Of a stretch of DNA of 64,000 nucleotides, positions 12,601 to 23,823 are shown piece after piece. This stretch comes from Breviolum minutum Mf 1.05b.01. Its lineage: Eukaryota > Sar > Dinophyceae > Suessiales > Symbiodiniaceae. The notes beneath the pieces were generated by a model, which was given only the letters and a program-made list of their open reading frames with translations, was not told the origin of the DNA and made no database searches. Within the stretch, counting starts at the first letter, position 1, and the number at the start of each line of letters is the position of its first letter. Made by a program: the position numbers and the translations under genes. Location of the stretch: positions 62,001 through 126,000 of the forward strand of contig DF239650.1 in NCBI GenBank assembly GCA_000507305.1. The letters are read 5' to 3'.

Positions 12601-15600
12601 CGGGCAACTTCTCATTGACGTGCGCCTCCGCCTCCTCTGCTCCCCTAAACACAGCGTTGCCATTTTGCATCTCTTCGCAATTTCAATTTCCATGTATTTC
12701 TGCAATTTCATGTGAAGCAGTGTTGCAAATGGAGTGGAAATGGCATGACGAAGCAATGGCCAAGGATGCATTCGTGTTGCATATCGACAAATCATTGGGA
12801 GAACCAGTATTGATGTATTGAATCTTGTGACAGGAGCTCGCTTTGTGCTGGGAACAGGCCAATTCGGCTGATTCTTGCTTGTTTGGGTTGTGACACTCTT
12901 TTATTTATTTAGTTTTGTCCTTGCATCATTATGGCAAGTCTGCCAACTCCTGGATTTGTTCACATACTGTCAGATGTTTATAGAAACATATTCTGCCCTC
13001 TTCCTTTGTTCACCTTTGCATTGCTCAAAGCATCACTGCAGTACTTGTTACTTCTCACAGGTTTTCACAACATGTCACATGTCAGGCACTCCTTGTCAAA
13101 GCTGCATAGAGCTCAGTGCTTTTTATATCTTCAAGGTAGTCAGATGGATGTGATAATGTGATTCCATACTGCATGACTGTCGGGAGTCGTTGGTGGAAGG
13201 GGCACAGTAGCACATTGAGGCCAACGAAGAGGATGACAAGAAAGATTTGGACAAGAATGGTGTGGCGGATGTGCAAGAGATGGGATACAACGAGCTGATC
13301 ACCCACAAGGTTGCTGCGCTCGCATGGGAAAGTAACACAACACGGCTGATGAGAAACTCCTGGAAATCACCGTGTTGATCCGCCTCAAACTGAGGCCAAG
13401 ATGGCAATGATGGCCGTTGACAAACCCGAACGTTTGATGAAGGCCATAAGCATTGAGACATTTTTCTCCAAGACTGAGGTCTTTGAGATATGCATGTGAA
13501 CAGGGAAAAAAAAATATATATATATATATGAATAGGTTCATGAAAGTTATTAGGGGTGAAAGTGCTCAACGTTGAGCATACTGTACCAAAAGCGGGTAAC
13601 CCTCCCGATTGTAGCATTGCAAAGGATCGAAGTGACATTGGACACTGGCCACACAGATGCGGATTGTTTGATTCAAATGCCTTGTTGTTTAGAGGCGTCG
13701 GAATACTTGTTCACGGCGTGGGTGGCTGTTTCTGCCTTATCTCGAGAGTTTCATTGGTGTGAACATTTGTTTGGCATTGAATGATCCTGGATCCTGACTC
13801 GATCCTCCCAAGGTCATCGCAACTTTGAAGTCTCAGTTGGATACCCAATGACAAATGTATGACAAACCCTTTGCTGCGATTTGAAGTGTGATGCCAAACG
13901 TCATGTTACACAATGGTATCACTGATGAAAAATTGCAATATGACATATTATGATCTAATATGTAGTACAATACAATACAATATAGTATGTATTATAATAT
14001 CATAATATGTGTTTTTTCATATGATATAATATTGTTTTGATATATATTTAATTTCTAACATAAAATTTTGATACAAAAAAGACAGATATAGAATATAAGA
14101 TTGTATACTATGGTACAAACATGACATGATATGAGGAAAACATGATATGATATCATTATATAATTTGATATAGTAAAATATGATATGTTTCGATATAGTA
14201 TAATATAATACAATGTCATATGATACATGTAAGTTGATACAATACAATATACTGCAACCAGATTTTTAATATGATAGAACATGATGCAATATATTGGAAT
14301 TAATATCAATTGTGATTTGGTACTAACATGAAACAAACATAGTATAATAATAATATAATGTATATACTACGATGTGTCATAATTTAATATACTTTAACAC
14401 AATCAATATAGTTGTAGTCCAATGATATGATATGATGTAACCTATTGGAATATCGTATAATGCAAGTTAATTGTATGATGCAATGTTATATTAATGTAAT
14501 ACATTGATGGTTTTTGAGCCCTGAGGTTTGCCAAGACGGTTGCCATTGCCCTGGGAATTGCTGATCAATTGCAGTTGCCGGCTATTCAAATCCTTGGACC
14601 AACGCTTGCCATGTTGCTTGGGAAGGACCACGGACGAGCGAGGGATATCGAGAGTCGTGTAATCAGAATGCATAGCAGAGACTCAAACAGCAAAGACACG
14701 ATACGCGGGAGAACAACCTAGAACAAAGCACCAGAGTCGTTAGAGGTCAAAGTTAGCACATCAATACAAAATGCACACCCACTTCCCTTGTCCAATTTGT
14801 TCTTTGGCTGGCTCTTTTATTGCTTTCCTTGTTTACAATGTGCCAACATATTCAGGACTTGTCTCATTGGACTGCTCCCATCATCGGAACAACCATCAAA
14901 GTCATTGCCGTGGTGATCTCCTCTTACATTCAGGTGGCTGGAGCTTTCGATCATTGTGATGCAAGGATGGTATCGGGGTATAGGATGAAGGACAATGCTT
15001 GATACAGTTACCACCATACCGTCTGCAACAGCAAACCCAATGTTTTTGTCCAAAGCTTTCTGCAAAACCCATAACGAAGCGCATGTTTCCGTATTATCCC
15101 AGATGGAATTGCAACTTGCAACAGCAACGGTTGCAAGAGTTGAGTTTCATTAGGCTGTGATCAGTGCCTTCTATTCTGGAATCCGTGGTGGACGTTTGTT
15201 TGGAGAAGCGTGGGCGAGCTTAGTCTTGGTGGAGAAGTTTAGGCTAATTTTGGCTTCAAAGTTGTGAACTGCAATTTGAGATGCTTGTAATGTCAGATGC
15301 CTCAGACCTTCCGGAGATCAGGTTTATGTATGGTGTACTTCCATACGTGAGCCCTCGACTCAGTGAACAAGTGAACTCCAAAGTTTACAGATTAAAAGGT
15401 ACAATCTCATTACAAGCTCATTCAGTTTCCAGATGTTCCATACTACAAACAGCTTTTTAGAAAAACAGTGTCAAGACTATGACTCTATGACAGACATGTA
15501 TATATACATACATTACATTACATATCATATATTTGATATGATATATTATATATTATAAACATTATATATCATATACACAATTCTACATATGATTAATTAT

Positions 15601-17472
15601 ACCGTATGTGATCTCTGCAACTCACGGGTCCCATCAGAGGTCCATATTTGCCCGAATGCATGGGACTGAAGAGCTTCAATCCAGAAGAGTCGACGCCTGA
15701 AGTTAAGAAGAATTCGAGACGATGCTGAAACTTTGGATTGGAAACTGTTTATGGATCTTTATGGCCGGCTTAGACTCTGAAGTCATGAAATGGGGGAATG
15801 TTACGCATTGCAATGTCGGATCATTGAGATCTGTGGAAAGGTCATACATTGACGAGATCGTCGGCTTCCCCCTTGCCGCTGCACATTGGCTTCAAATTTA
15901 GCTCAACTTCAGTCCTATGCAATCTTAAGTCAATCTGAGTTTCAGCCATGGTTTACATATATTTGATTTATTTGATTTATTTGTCTTAAGTGCTTGAGAG
16001 TGCTCGTGCAAGTCAGACCTCAGGCTGGCTTCTACTACCAACTCACCAATGGATTCGCCTTGGAGTTCCCTTACAGCCTCATCATGTTGCCTTGTACCAT
16101 TGTTGAGTGGATCATCCGCTGGCACATCTACACTTGAGCATACAGCCGCTCAGAATCGCGGCAGCCAGAAAGCCTGGCAATGCTTTCTTTCAGTCCACGT
16201 TGATCACGTCCACGGCCTTTTTTTTGACAGTGGATCTGAAAGATTCTGAAAGATCTGAAAGTGACAAGGGCAAAGGCCCAATTCACTTTGCCTGCACATC
16301 ACTTGATATCCCTTGAACGCACCTATGTGAACTGCACAACAGAAAAGGCAAGACACTTCTGTGATGTCAAGCTTTGCAGGGAACACCTGTGATGTTACAA
16401 CACTTGGGGAGTGCAAACGTCTTAAGAAAGGGTCTTCCCCGGTCTTCCCTCTCTTGACAGACACTGTGTCACTGCTCTGTCACTGCAGGGTATCAGCTCT
16501 GCCGCATGATGGCTGCTTCAAAGGACGTTGAATCTTGAGAGATCTTATCTATTCTTATCTTGGAGAGTTGTACTCGGTTGTACTGATTGGAGTCAAATGG
16601 GGAATTCTGCAGCTGCAGTTCAGTCAGGGATATTGGTGAGATCTCGTGTTTCATAATAGAAGGAAGTTTCTTTCATTGCAGATTACCGTCGATATTCGTC
16701 GATGCAATGTTAATTATAGAACGTTGCTATATAGTCTGCGTGCTTGCATTGTTTGCACCGAGTTTCACTGTCGACCGCATTTCAGGACGTAGCAGATGTC
16801 ATCGCAGATGGATTGGGAAAAGGTTTAATGCAAGGGATCCTATGAGGCAAAATTGTCGTGACGACAAGCAGACACACGACATGTGTTGAAGTTTTCAGAC
16901 CTGAGGCCTGATGCAGTGGCTGCTTCTGCCTATGAAGCCATTTGGAGCCATGGGCATAACGCAAAGATTTCATGTATTTAACAAACACCCGAAGTGCGCA
17001 ATCAAGTTGTCAACACTCCGGACATTTATAATCTGAGGTGAGCAGAACCAAGCGCAGAGAGACTTTGCCATTTTTGGTGGTGAGTCTGGGGCCAAGCAGC
17101 CGAGCGTACAAGCCAGCAAGACTCTTAAGGAAACTTGCTTAGAGATGAGCTTAATTAACATTCATTTATCATTATGTAATTTGTGACCTTTAATATTTCT
17201 GACTCAAACGCTAGCAACGAAATGGACGTCATTGGACCTCGGGCCGATGAGCCGACTCTTTGCACTCGCTACACTTCACTTCCAATGTCAGGTTTCTCAT
17301 GGAATTGGATGTAGCTGGTCTGCGCGGATGGTTTCAAGGTTTCTTCAACCTGCCGGAGGATATCAGATGAAATGCATCTTTGTTTTTTTGCATATCTTTG
17401 CATGCTTTTATTTTTTTTGTTTGAATCCAGGACCTTTGGGCAGGTTTTCTTGCGGGATGGTCATTGTCTTAG
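6612..17472 (+). CDS. LCYB: Lycopene beta-cyclase, ~23 exons, with a second gene in one intron
   Basis: This FAD/NAD(P)-fold enzyme closes both ends of lycopene to make beta-carotene in the plastid. Exons: 6612-6685, 6751-6814, 7239-7287, 7452-7504, 7738-7776, 7900-7945, 8044-8086, 8757-8777 (tentative), 8865-8931, 9073-9123, 9198-9245, 9461-9520, 9788-9811, 9874-9940, 10076-10110, 10173-10210, 10339-10397, 16489-16523, 16786-16822, 16899-16946, 17038-17083, 17292-17358, 17431-17472. Motifs in order: AIIGAGPGG (dinucleotide binding), WPNNYGVWQ, WEVTDTFFGGSWE, RLDRPY|GRVDRVKL, LIVDSTGF, APGYQIAYG, FMYVMPLGP|VFFEETSL (the FLEET motif), FCYIPMGGPLP, AMVHPSTG|YQLCRMM, QRDFAIFGGE|FLMELDVAG, DLWAGFLAGW. 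All phases match and the total is 1113 nt. The 5' end, including any plastid leader, is missing. The TAG at 17470 is the likely stop. Confidence 0.85.
8296..8352. repeat. (TA)n microsatellite
   Basis: An alternating TATATA run broken by ACA/ATG, lying in an LCYB intron. Similar short TA tracts occur at about 13508-13530 and 15495-15600. Confidence 0.8.
12547..12680. other. GC-rich island open on both strands
   Basis: A 130-base stretch clearly richer in G+C than its surroundings is open in one frame on + (FASIAAFEAFRNFGGQLLID) and in two on -. One of the - frames reads NAVFRGAEEAEAHVNEKLPA and looks coding. It could be an exon of the membrane-protein gene or of a minus-strand gene. I recognise no family. 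Confidence 0.25.
13220..16137 (+). CDS. Conserved protist multi-pass membrane protein, gene inside the LCYB intron
   Basis: The exons assemble into a membrane-protein family I recall from dinoflagellates and other protists; its function is unknown to me. Exons: 13220-13321 (acidic DLDKNGVADVQEMGYNELIT), 13395-13449 (MMAVDKPERLMKAI), 13693-13747 (YLFTAWVAVSALSRE), 14526-14625 (FAKTVAIALGIADQLQLPAI, then GPTLAMLLGK), 14856-14933 (WTAPIIGTTIKVIAVVISSY), 15154-~15235 (AVISAFYSGIRGGRLFGEAW), 15841-15880 (SYIDEIVGFPLA), 16024-16137 (GFYYQLTNGFALEFPYSLIM, then PCTIVEWIIRWHIYT and TGA stop). Several hydrophobic segments predict membrane insertion, and the GVADV segment should be extramembrane. Phases match at 13747/14526, 14625/14856, 14933/15154 and 15880/16024. 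The N-terminal exons and one exon between 15.24 and 15.84 kb (perhaps near 15670) are not found. Confidence 0.78.
13748..14525 (+). repeat. AT-rich low-complexity tract filling an intron
   Basis: Intron of the inner membrane-protein gene. Nearly all of 13925-14510 is made of ATATGATATG/ATAATATA-type sequence. The - frames open here (14017-14336) are low-complexity artefacts. Confidence 0.75.
16489..17472 (+). CDS. LCYB: C-terminal exon block of lycopene beta-cyclase
   Basis: Six exons continue the cyclase after a 6.1 kb intron. The upstream exon ends ...VHPST plus one G at 10397. The exon at 16489 supplies GG TAT, giving HPSTG|YQLCRMMAASK, which is the expected continuation for this family. 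Next come DVADVIADGLGK, RPDAVAASAYEAIWS, EQNQAQRDFAIFGGE, FLMELDVAGLRGWFQGFFN with LPE, and DLWAGFLAGWSLS. Donors in this block are GA, GT, GC, GT and GA. No second set of N-terminal cyclase exons occurs near 16 kb. This is therefore the 3' half of the gene that begins at 6.6 kb, unless the locus is rearranged or misassembled. Confidence 0.8.
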
Positions 17473-19815
17473 TACGATATAGTACGATCCTGAATCCAGA
17501 ATGTTAACTTCCATAACCAAATGGAGTTCGACTTCAACAGGCCATCACTCCCTGGAAATCAGAACCACGAGCCGGAAGCTTGGTGCTACATCGTACAGCG
17601 GTGGTGACCCGATGACACAGAGACAACAGCACTGCACTCGACACCAAGGTCATGGGTAGCGCGACTGACGTTTGGAACCCAACTGACTGGGTTCTGAAAC
17701 TTCGCTCTTCGGAGAGATTGCTTTCTTTGATGTTGCACCCTTCAGGTTTGGTTTGCAGCTGGTCACGAAAATTCCGCCACCCATAGCCTTCTCCTTACCG
17801 CTCCTCTTGGGGCAATTCTGAGCTTTGCATGGACTAGAAAACATAGCATGAGAAGGCAAGTGCTTAAAACATACGTTCATGCGGCAACGAGTTGTGTTTG
17901 CCTGCATCATCCAACATGGGTTGTGTTGGCTATGGCCTCGAATCCATGTGATATTGAGATTGAATGTGCAGTAGCTCATGGCAGTAAATCAGCTCCTGGG
18001 AGAACATATTTACATGCAATCATATTATAATATATAGACATAGACGTTAATGAACACGTTTAATTTGCACTTTTCATCCAACACCGTTTGCCAACCTCAA
18101 ACTTTATAAAGGGGCTTCTTCAGCAAGGCTTTAAAGCTCATTGCTGGGATCGCACGCTTCTCCTTGACTTATGGCCCATATCTTACCGAAAGATGCTGCA
18201 GACACATGTCTTCAAATTACTTCAGTGAAGGTGTCAAGCTGGTTTTGGATGAATCATGTATTGCGATGTCTTGGCCCAGTCACATTCAATATGGTCATGT
18301 TGAGGTGTCTCATTGATCCGATCTGTGACACCTTTATTTGGCACCCCACCATCCTATGTTCGCGACCTAAGCAGGTTGAAGCAACGAAATGACGAAATGA
18401 TGACTTTGATCATGCTGATGACTCTAATGACTTGATGACTTCTTGACCATTGAATTCATTGACCATTGAGGCATGGACACCTCCGGTTCCGAAAGAGGAG
18501 GCCGGAGTCGGCTAGAGACTGCTAGAGACAACGAAGATAAAATACTGCGGATAGTACACTTTATTGGGTAGCTGGAAATAGCACTTTAGATGTGGAGGCA
18601 AAGAAACCATGACATTAAGAGGATTCTGTGAAACCAAACGCAGAGGTACACAACCTGAAAGTATAAACATGTTTTAATGACCATTCTGTCAGGAACTACT
18701 TGACACCAAGAGAGAAAACAATTACCATTTTATGGAGATAAATTGAGAAACGTGATTTTCTGTTTGACTGTGAGGTTGGAGATGTTGCAGCTAAGACAGA
18801 GGCGTTTGCAATGATGAAAGCTGGCACTGATCTCAGGAGTTGGACAAATTCAGATGAATGTGCCCTAGTGTATCCTGGTGTGCCATGACCAAAAGATGGA
18901 TTTTCCAAAACAGAGCCACGAGGACTTCATCCCCAGTTGTTTCTTTCCCAAGGAAAGGAAACTTCAAAGAAGAGAGTGCCACAGGGCAAGCAACTAGCTT
19001 GAGCTGAGAGAATGATTTAATGATGAACACCTTCAAACAGGTGGATGTTGTCATGTTGACATGTTGGCTGTTTTCATCTGTGTTTTCTCGAAATTTGAAA
19101 TTTATTCGAAAGCTCGATTTGGAATCTCAGCTTAAAGCCAGGGTCTGGAAGCCCAGCCATTTGAATGCTGATTTTCCGGTTTTCCACACAGATTTACAGC
19201 GTTCTGCAGTTTCAAAAGGATCGAAACCAAAAAGCTGTCCAAGTTTTGTGCGCTTTGAAGAAATACACAAATTATGGACAAAACATGGCCAAAGAGCAAA
19301 AAGAACAAGGAATCCTGGAATTCAGTTTAGAAACATTTCGGATTGGAAGGACTGGACGGTTCCTGTGTCTCGTATGAAACTGCAGCTACGCCGCATGCAA
19401 GTCAGGCCCTTAGCAAGATGAGATTGTATTGTGTATTTGGCGGCATAGAAGGGACGAGTAATTATTGTAAGAATCTAAAAGAACTCATAAGACCAGAAAG
19501 TTCGACTGCATCTGAGAGAGAAGGAATTCCTATCAGTCTTGCATGCACCCACAATGGTTGTGCAGCATCAAATTTCATCCATGTCCGCCTCCATTGAAGG
19601 AGCCAAGGCTTTCTTTGCAATGTTTTGCTTTGTTTCGACAAAACCCTTATATAACTTTTTATGGTCAAAATAGGTGCTCAATGGAGACCAGATCAACGAG
19701 CTCCTCAATTACTTAGACGATGCAGGCGCTATCCGGCTATCGCTCAACTGATTTGCTTGGGGTGCTCAATGGTCAAGTCAGGATGAGATAGGATAGGGAA
19801 AAACATGTGTTAAAA
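17473..19815. other. No assignable gene
   Basis: Several frames of 60-133 codons are open, for example + 19020-19421 and - 17650-17979. None shows a motif I recognise. The - frame contains a basic, Ser/Pro-rich stretch (around 17700-17830) that could be an exon. The + frame at 19020-19421 includes a basic tail (KLQLRRMQVRPLA) ending near a possible donor. I treat the stretch as intergenic or intronic. Confidence 0.4.
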
Positions 19816-20187
19816 GGCTGGGGCTGGGGGTTGGTTTTTTTCTGGAACACTGCACACTCATTCGCTCATTCGCTATCCCTATTGATTTATTACATCACAA
19901 ACTTTCATCGCCCCCCGATTCATTTTCTCATCATCTCATATCTACCTTATTAATCCTTATTAGTTATTAGATTTTACGTTTTGCATATCACTGACTTTTC
20001 ACCTTACCTCATTCATTTATACAGTATCCTCTTCATGTGACCTGTAAAAAGTAAAATGAGCAAGGTTAAAATGAGATGATGAGAAAATGAATGAGGGGGG
20101 CGATGATGAAAGTGTGTGATGTAGGAAAATAGGGGATAAAGAAGGAGTGGGCAATGTTCCAGAAAACCCCCAACACCCCAGCCCCTA
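19816..20187. mobile_element. Fold-back (MITE-like) element with long inverted arms
   Basis: The left arm 19816-19939 and right arm 20071-20187 are imperfect inverted repeats of about 120 bases. Matching landmarks include GGCTGGGG at the outer ends, TTTCTGGAACA, a run of Gs and Cs beside TTTCATC, and CATTTTCTCATCATCTCAT at the inner ends. The spacer is about 130 bases and there is no ORF. Outside the arms TTAAA occurs on both sides, but a clean target duplication is not evident. This fits a non-autonomous DNA transposon or fold-back element. Confidence 0.75.
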
Positions 20188-23100
20188 GCAAGGCAACAAA
20201 TCCTTTAAAGAGGCTGAATTGAATGCTGTTCCTGTTTCAAAGCGTCATGTGCAGAGTTGAGACACTTTGTTGTGCGAGTTTCGTGCATTTTCTGTTTCAT
20301 TGTAGGCATCGGAACAATCTCCTATCGGCCATTCCGGACAGCAGTCGCGGAATTCCTGGCAATCAGGCTGACAGGGAGTAACGATTCATGCAGTGCTATG
20401 AATGAAATTGAAGGAACATCAGAAATTCCGCAAACAAAGCATCCATAGAAGATAGCCGATAGAAAATACCTTAAAGGAAACAACGCATGAATCGTACTGT
20501 GAGATTTGCAGCTGCTTTCGAGGAATGTTGTTTCGTGTTCGTATAACTTCTGCAACGAACCTGCCGGCCGCAGTCGGGATTTCCACTCTGCCTTATCTCC
20601 AGAAGAGTTCACTGCTATCCTGTGTCGGATTCAGGCGAGCAAGCGTTATCAACAGTCAATGTGACAATTTCAGATTGAAAGATTTGATGGCCATGATGTG
20701 CTCCATTTTACCAATATTTTTGAGCATTTCCTTCATTCATACCCACAAGTCCGCGAAGTTCCCATGTAAAGAGCCATGAACTTTTGCCAGGACAGGTTGC
20801 AGCGCACTGGCATGACGTTCACAGAGGCCTTTGAGCTGAATGTGACCCGTTTTGCTGCAAAAGTGGGTATTACAGTAATTTATGGCATGCTAGGCTTAGT
20901 ACATCTTAGTACATTGGCACATTGGTGAAGAATATGACATGTATGGCATAGTTATGGCTGTTATGGTGGTTTATGGTGTATTAGAGTATAGAGGGCAAAT
21001 GGAGTTATAAGGTGGGGATCAGGAACAGATTTGTTTGAATGATTGTGTATTTGAGTCTCTTTTGGACTTCAGTGGCCAGTCTGGGAGTTTGCCACAACCT
21101 TGGCAGCTGGACCTGTCAGGCAGTGAGAGAAGCAGAAGGCAAGAACAGCCTTGCGGGTGCTCAGTTCATGCAAAGTCTGAGCCTTAGAGTGGAAGAGGTT
21201 TGATAAAGGTTGACGAGGCTTGTTTGGTGGCGCGTGGGATTGCACTTGGAAAGGGTTGCCAACAGACTGTGGCTTGCTGGACCAGGGTTTGCGACCTGAT
21301 TTTATCAACTGCCTGGGAAAAACGTATTGAGGCTTGAGAAATCTGCGACTAGGTTTGTCCAACAAAGAGGTGGCACAAATCTTCAACTCGCTAAGTGCGA
21401 ACTCCTTCCGAATCGCAGGCCATGCTTCAGCCATCCAGCAAAGTCTTGTGTCTCTTGTGTGGACTTTGCGACTCAGCCAGGCACCACCCATTTGCCAAAT
21501 CCTGTGCAGAATGGTCAGGCCATCTTGTGATTTCTTATGATCTCGTGAGATTTTTGTATGTTCTATCTTGGATTTTGCAAGGTTCACACAACCACGATAA
21601 GCAGAGCACGTTGAGTCACAGTCTGCTGCTTTTTTTGTTGTTGTTTTGCAGGTCTCTGTGGTTCTTTTTGAAGCTCTACTAGACAAGTCCACTATGGACA
21701 ATCGCTTACAGGAGTCCCAAGCTTCGATCCTTCAACATGGATTCATGGAGTCATAGCCGCCCTTCTGATGCTTCATGATGCTTCATCAATATATCTTCAT
21801 AATAGCATTTCATGAATGTGGGCAGGACTGGGCTATGGCAGCTTTTCCTCGTCTGCGAGAAATCCTAGGCACAGCCAGAAGCCAAGTTTGAGGCAGTTTC
21901 TGAACCAGCTTGCATACTTTTGTCAATTTTCGCATATTTTTGCCAGTTTGCCGGCTGCAGTTTTGAGTTCCTTGACATCCAAGGAGCAAGCGGTACAAAC
22001 TGCGTTGAGGCAGGGTGGGCACTGGAGAGAACAGCGCACAGATACAACAGCAGTTCTGGGAAAAGAGGGTGTGCAGCGAAAGCAACCACGCCAGAGAAGA
22101 GAGCAATGTGATGGCTATGCCATCTTTTAGAGGCAGCATGCGGAGCCACCATTGAGGCAGTATTTGGTCTTCCTTGCATGCTTGATTTGCGCAGTTCTTG
22201 TGACACTGCCATAATCGGCACAAGAAGCACAACCAATGTTTCTGTGTCAGCAAGTCCGCTCTTGCAAACAAAGCCATCAGCATTTGGGGAAGATTTTGTC
22301 TCGTTGTGCCTCCTTTCGTTGCCAGCCTTTCACTGGTTTTGTCGCCCTGGTGACTGATGCCGATCCTTCCATCACGTAGCTTGCCACGTGGAGAGTTTCT
22401 ATACGTTTCTTACGCTGCTGGACTTTCATTTATTCATTTGCTGGATTTTCAGGTCAGCGGAGATCAGTAAACTTTGGTATGGAACTTGGTTTGGAATGTC
22501 ACACTGAAGTAAGTTTTCTGACATGCGACAACTTTCCAGTTTTCGGAGGTGTGTGCTGGAAAAAGATGATTTTTCTGCTCAATCCTTACTGATGAAGGGG
22601 AGGTTGTGATGTCATAGTGATCTGGGATCTGCAGTGAATTGTAGCAACATCACACGATTTTACGAATTGAGAGGTTGGTGAAATTCCATGATCTTGACAC
22701 CAATGCCAAGGATGAGCCACTGGTGAGATTCGAGGCGGTGAAGTTGTTTGGAATTTCTTCCAAAATTGCATGCCCACTGTGTAATGCCATAGTAATGTCT
22801 TCACACATCGCGCACCTTAATTTCCATGACCAATCTTGATGGCCTTAACAGTTTGAACACCTTTTCTTACCTTTTTTATCCTGTTTTGTTGAATTTCATT
22901 GTTCATGTATGTTCAAGGATGTTTAAGGTGTCTAATTAATATGTTTGTTGTCTCTAATTTCTATTTGCTGAGGAGTTCCTTCATTGGATCAATGCTGAGG
23001 CTCCAAAGGCCTTTGTTCCAGACGTCACTGCTTTTTCAAGATTGAACCGTTCATAGAGCAAAGTACATCAAGAAAGGCAAAGTGGACATCTACAGAGAGC

Positions 23101-23800
23101 ATCACCATTATTTGTCTATTTGTGAGTTCTATTTGCATTGGTTGTGAGTTCATGATTCTAGAATATTTCGCACGATATCATACAGGTGAAGAATCATGTG
23201 CATTTGTGTGGAAGCTTGGACTGGAAGTTGCTTGAAAGGTGAAAGGAAAGAAGCCGGAGTATGGCCTGTTCGCCTGAGATTGACCAGGTTTCACCCGACT
23301 GCTTCAAGGATGGAAGCTTGCCAAAAATCTAGGCTGGACAAGGCAGCAAGATTCAAGCGCAAAATCGGCTCATACAGATTGCACCATGCCCAATTGGCTG
23401 ATCTAAATTGGGAACATGCGAATGTGACACATGTGACAAATAAATGTGTGTGGCATGGAAGCACCGAAGCATCAAAGCAGTACGTTTCCACAATGAAACT
23501 GATGCGATGTTTGGCTTCAGCGGAAACATGAGCAAGAAAGCATGTAGTGGGAGTTCCGAACAAGGGGTCAGCGGGGATGGGGCCGCTTCCTCAGGGAGAG
23601 TTTAGATGAAGTTCGTGAAAGAGAATGAAGACAGACCACGAAAGTGGGACCATGCGAAGCCAGGGGAAACCAAGATCTTGAGAAGGTTCAAATAAAACAG
23701 CATAGGTGTGTGATTTAGGACATTATGGGCAGGCTTTGTATATTGATACTTTTTCATCTATATTGATCACGAATTGTTGGCACCACAAACGGTGTTGCTT
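20188..23800. other. No named gene; possible helical-repeat exons
   Basis: The frame at 21334-21540 reads LSNKEVAQIFNSLSANSF and later QQSLVSLVWTLRLSQAP. This is helical in character and reminiscent of PPR/RAP-type repeats, and so could be a 5' exon of the downstream PPR gene. The frame at 21816-22130 also stays open. Longer - frames at 21069-21701 and 21810-22283 overlap both and show no motif. The rest is unassigned. Confidence 0.3.
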
Positions 23801-23823
23801 CATGTAGACTTTGTTTTGTACAA

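Larger units (their letters stand above)
10398..16488 (+). other. 6.1 kb LCYB intron (GC-AG) containing a second gene
   Basis: The intron runs from a GC donor after ...TCCACAG to the acceptor CTGCAG|GG. It carries the multi-exon membrane-protein gene at 13.2-16.1 kb on the same strand. From 10.4 to 13.2 kb there are several short open frames (10887-11099, 11807-12013, ~12130-12205), none of which I can assign. The frame at ~12130-12205 is hydrophobic and could be a 5' exon of the inner gene. Confidence 0.7.

Noticed and set aside
13123..13638. 171-codon ORF on the - strand
   Set aside because: It is antisense to two well-supported exons of the membrane-protein gene and contains a TA microsatellite.
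14017..14336. - strand frames rich in Ile/Tyr
   Set aside because: Translation of ATATGATATG low-complexity intron sequence.
21069..21701. 210-codon ORF on the - strand
   Set aside because: No motif, basic and Ser/Lys-rich composition, and a more convincing helical + frame at 21334-21540 overlaps it.
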